Of a stretch of DNA of 64,000 bases, positions 60,541 to 64,000 are shown piece by piece. The translations under genes were made by a program, and so were the position numbers. Source of the DNA: Adineta ricciae (Eukaryota; Rotifera; Eurotatoria; Adinetida; Adinetidae); assembly GCA_905250025.1 (NCBI GenBank), contig CAJNOJ010000039.1:62001-126000 (forward strand). The letters are read 5' to 3'. A model generated the notes under the pieces. That model did not search any database and was not told where the DNA came from. It saw nothing but the letters and a program-made list of their open reading frames with translations. Positions within the stretch are counted from its first letter, which is position 1, and every line of letters starts with the position of its first letter.

Positions 60541-60562
60541 ACATCTTATATGTATAAGATGT
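60541..60562. repeat. Perfect palindrome / hairpin downstream of paralogue B
   Basis: ACATCTTATA and TATAAGATGT form two perfect 10-base arms around a 2-base centre, 61 bases past the stop codon. No polyadenylation hexamer lies before it; AATAAA is at about 60665-60670. The transcript would carry a strong stem near the 3' end. Confidence 0.7.
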
Positions 60563-60957
60563 AGTGGCCTTTACTTATTTGCAGTCCATTTTTGAACGAA
60601 ATTATGTATGAACATCATTGATTTTGCCTTTGAAACATTTGTAATAACATCACCCTCAAGTATGAATAAAATCCAGAAACTGAAAAATTGCTGTCTTCTC
60701 ATTTAATATTTATTACAGATGCATGCGAAAGAGAAAATATTTCCGAAATACCACAAGTCGACGAATTTGACATTTCCATCAAAAGTTATCCTTGCTTTTG
60801 AATGAGACTTTCGGTGATTCTTCTAATCGAGCAGTTTTCTTGCTCGTCCATCAATTTATGCATAAATGAACGTTTGATTTATATACGATTGTTGAACGAA
60901 TCATTTTATTAACATTGAGAGCTCAATTAGCAACAAGCAAACAAAAAATGAGAATTG

Positions 60958-63900
60958 TTAAAATTTTGCTAATTGTTGAAATAGGTTGGATGGTAAGAGC
61001 GATTCGATTTTATCCGTTAGATATTGAATAGGTACACTAAACCAAGTAAGGAAAAGACGAGCTAGGGATGCCGCGATTTCTGGATATTGATGTGTAAGTA
61101 AAGCAAGCATAGCTGTGCCTGAACATAGACCAGCTGTGAATAAAATAAAAAATGGCAATTCTTTTTTCGGAAACACAGACACATCATGGAATGCTAAAGA
61201 AAGAAGAGATAATCATACCGTTATATTGGAATTCATTCTTACCAGGCAATAGTTCCCTGTCAGCTGCTTCCGTGCACTAAAATGTCAGACCAGTAATAGA
61301 TGTGCTAAAGACGTGATGACTTTAACTTACCGTTGGATAGGGATGAAAGAGATGTCCTTTTTCTAATGGATATGGAATCATTCGAAATGTTCCCTCCCAT
61401 GTACAATGTAAGAGGTTTAGTGCGCCTTCAACACGTCGCCAATGTGGTAAATGGAAAAATGCATATGCAATAGCTTCTGAGTCGCCACGTTTAAGAATAT
61501 GTTCAGGTGGTAGAATGATACTCTTCATCTCTAATAAATACTAGTTTTGACAAAAGAAAAACGAAGGTCATACGAAAAGAAAAGTACTTCGATAGGAATT
61601 TACCTTAGGAACATGTGGATTGAATTCCACCGCTCGATGAATAGCTTCGACTGCAGACATTTCTGCCGCAGTTAATCCTCGTTTACTAGCCACATCCGGT
61701 GAGAACCTAATTAAAAACAAGAAAATGCAAATAGCTCTACATTTATAATAACTAATCCACTCAAAAACCGCGACGGCTCCGTTGTCATTAATAGCATTTC
61801 TGTCAGTAAATTTATGTTGACACGAATACTGTACATGTCTATGATTAACTAACAAAACAGAACAGAGTATACTCCAAAGCTTTCAGCATGTTTAATCTCA
61901 ATCTGTAGTAGACCTACGTGGAAGCGACTGCTCTTGCTTTCAACAATGCAGCCGTGTAACAAATAGTCGCAGATTTCGGTAGACTAATATCTAAAAGAAA
62001 AACGTAAATAACGAACTATTGCAACTTCATAGATAGTTTACCATCATATTTGGCAAGAACGCCCTGTACATCTGGATAATTCTGTAGTGCAAGTAAAACT
62101 TCGATAAGATTCTCATGAATGTTAAAAACCGACATCATGGGAAATTCTTTGACTAAATCACGAAATATTTTCGTTGCTTCGCGTAGTTTTCCTAGTTTTC
62201 TTGCACACATTCCTAAACGTCGTTTGACATAGATTAGTATATTGGTATTGCGTTCTAGAAAGCAACGTTCAATGATAGTCAGCGTCTTTGGATGATGTCG
62301 TTATCTTACTATGTACAATGTCTTGATTGTGACCCTGTTCTAATAACTGTTGCGATTTTCTATAAGCATTTTCTGCACATTTCAATGCTTGTTTAAGTAA
62401 ACGTTCCGCTTCGATGATTGTCGTTGCTTCTTCTTCAGCAAGGAGTACCAATGCCGGTGTGAATCTAATGAAAATCATAGGAAATTTTCAAGCAAACATC
62501 CGTTTTACTTAACTTACTCGGCATTTTTTTCTAGTGCATCCCGAGCTAGTTGAATACGTGTCGATGGGGCACGTTCACGCCAGGCTCGTTGCATCACTAC
62601 GAGAAGTTTTCAATCAATACATTCCATTCCTTAACAATATCGATCGCTTACTTTCATATTCCGGCTTACCCTCATCGAGATCACATGAGAAGAATGTTTG
62701 ATGTTCTTGAGCTGACAGATTCATATCATGAAATGTCAATGGTTCTTTGCCATTGTATTGAATCAAGCGCTGATATTCTGCTCCACGAAACAACGCACAC
62801 GGATTCTTCCATACTTTACATTCGTTTGTGCCAGTCAATGGTGTTGCAGAATCAATACCGTTCGATGATCCACAACTAGACATATTGTTCGTTCCATTCC
62901 CACTACTCAATCCATTCATAGATGATGAAGTTAATGCAGGAGACTCATTGTTAGACATTAAGGAATTGTTGGATTCATTCCCGTTTAACATTGGTGTGAA
63001 ATGATTGATTGAAACTTGTTCGATAAACGACGTACCGTATCGTTTAAAGTACCACCATTCAAAGATCTAAACCATCCGACGAATTAGATTTCAGATCAAA
63101 ATTTCAATTACCAGAATAAGACCGGAAATGAGCGAAGATGTACCAGTCAAGGCAACATAAAACTTCGGAGTAAGAGTATTGAAGAACATGGTGGCTAGAG
63201 TAGATGAAAAAGGAGAAGACATAAATATGATTCAATGAATAAAACTGTCAAGCAAAACATCATCTATTCACATGACAACCGCACGGACACGAACGACAAT
63301 CAAGGCACAATTGATTCAACTTACAGAAGATGACGTTCAACATATTTGCATTCAGTAGTCTTACGGCAGTGGGAAAGCGCAGCAGAGAATCAGTGAAAGA
63401 AAAAAAGTATACACGAGACGCCACTAAGCGTTTGTACGAAATAGAATCTTATAGATACATAAGAGAATATGGGATAATAATAATAAGAATGGCGAAGATA
63501 GATATATCTAGAAAAACATAGACAGAACGAGAATGAGATAGGGTAGTTGTCTTCTTTTTCTTTTAAGTCGAGAAGCGCAAAGAAATCAAGATCTGTGTCC
63601 TGTCATCTTATGGAAATAATTCTGCTGCGAAGAAAAACGATGACTATCTATTATTTGATCAATAGAGAAGACTTTTACCAGTATTGAAACTATTTATAAT
63701 ATTGAATGGACCACGAATAGATGCATAGAGAATAAATATAAGAAGAATAAAAGATACAGCCCATAAATAAGTACAAACATATGTTACAATGGAACGGATT
63801 TTATCCAGGATAGTTGAACTACCTAAAGGGAGAAAAGAAAGACGAGGTGGAGTTCGTTCGCTTTTGTTCTTCTTCGAACAAAACAGTTCGTACTTGTTTC

Positions 63901-64000
63901 ATCATCTTCTTCATTGTCATCTTCAACTAAATTCTGATGGTTATTCATAATGTAATGACGGAATGAATTCAGTGTAAAAGCGATAACAGCAAGAAACATG
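60958..64000 (-). CDS. ST7: ST7 (suppressor of tumorigenicity 7) homologue
   Basis: Twelve exons are read: >64000-63894, 63822-63679, 63194-63112, 63066-62670, 62596-62518, 62464-62310, 62254-62042, 61990-61918, 61706-61604, 61540-61331, 61276-61243 and 61193-60958. Counted from Met at 63948 this is 593 residues, close to human ST7 (585), so that Met may be the true start; the frame is also open to the window edge. Landmarks: the first membrane segment ([20 protein letters not shown]); [141 protein letters not shown]; and [22 protein letters not shown]7 is a conserved multi-pass membrane protein with TPR-like helices; in vertebrates it is linked to growth control and matrix gene expression, but its biochemistry is unsettled. 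A Ser/Asn/Gly-rich insert (about residues 115-150) differs from vertebrates. The C-terminal 40 residues diverge. Confidence 0.95.

Noticed and set aside
1..64000. CRISPR arrays, rRNA, tRNA, telomeric repeats, spliced-leader RNA genes, intact transposons
   Set aside because: I looked for spaced direct repeats, T-arm-like motifs, G-rich telomere repeats, the rotifer leader sequence and transposase or reverse transcriptase motifs by eye and found none convincing; a computed search could still find degenerate ones.

Overview
This is nuclear DNA from an invertebrate animal. The genes are split by many short GT-AG introns, mostly 45-120 bases. Base composition is A/T-rich, gene spacing is compact, and the proteins are plainly metazoan: a protostome-type Toll receptor, NAD kinase, ST7, cordon-bleu, class A and class B GPCRs, and a muscle-type Ig protein. 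The combination best fits a bdelloid rotifer: tiny introns, cysteine-rich YCGGC proteins, and two roughly 6-kb copies of one locus that differ by only a few percent, as allelic or homologous copies do. That assignment is inference; no rRNA or other marker gene is present.

Layout. 0-5.6 kb: two related small cysteine-rich proteins around a long disordered protein on the minus strand. 6.4-8.2 kb: NAD kinase (8 exons). 8.4-15.9 kb: a divergent GPCR, a sigma-class glutathione S-transferase, a probable BAR-domain (CIBAR/FAM92-like) protein, a membrane-tethered cyclase-family hydrolase and a class A GPCR. 15.9-19.7 kb: no gene seen. 19.7-27.8 kb: two TIR-domain genes in tandem on the minus strand, one encoding an ARM-TIR-SAM protein ending in a prenylation box and the other a Toll receptor with two leucine-rich-repeat blocks. 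28.0-42.3 kb: an Ig-domain protein with two unfamiliar repeat families, whose 5' two-thirds appears twice in tandem around a 16-N gap. 42.3-48.7 kb: almost no coding signal. 48.7-51.8 kb: cordon-bleu homologue. 52.7-54.6 kb: class B1 peptide-hormone receptor. 54.7-57.5 kb: a UPF0598 (C8orf82-like) protein and a cytochrome P450. 58.3-60.5 kb: two divergently oriented paralogues of an unrecognised family. 61-64 kb: ST7, complete or nearly so, running to the window edge.

The most notable region is the adjacent pair of TIR genes (19.7-27.8 kb). One is a transmembrane receptor. The other looks like a lipid-anchored cytosolic TIR protein with SARM1-type domains in a different order and without a visible catalytic glutamate. 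Their position suggests, but does not show, a shared innate-immune or developmental signalling role. The remaining neighbours look functionally unrelated, as is usual for animal chromosomes. Exon boundaries were read by eye from splice consensus, frame continuity and family alignment from memory; no database or RNA evidence was available.
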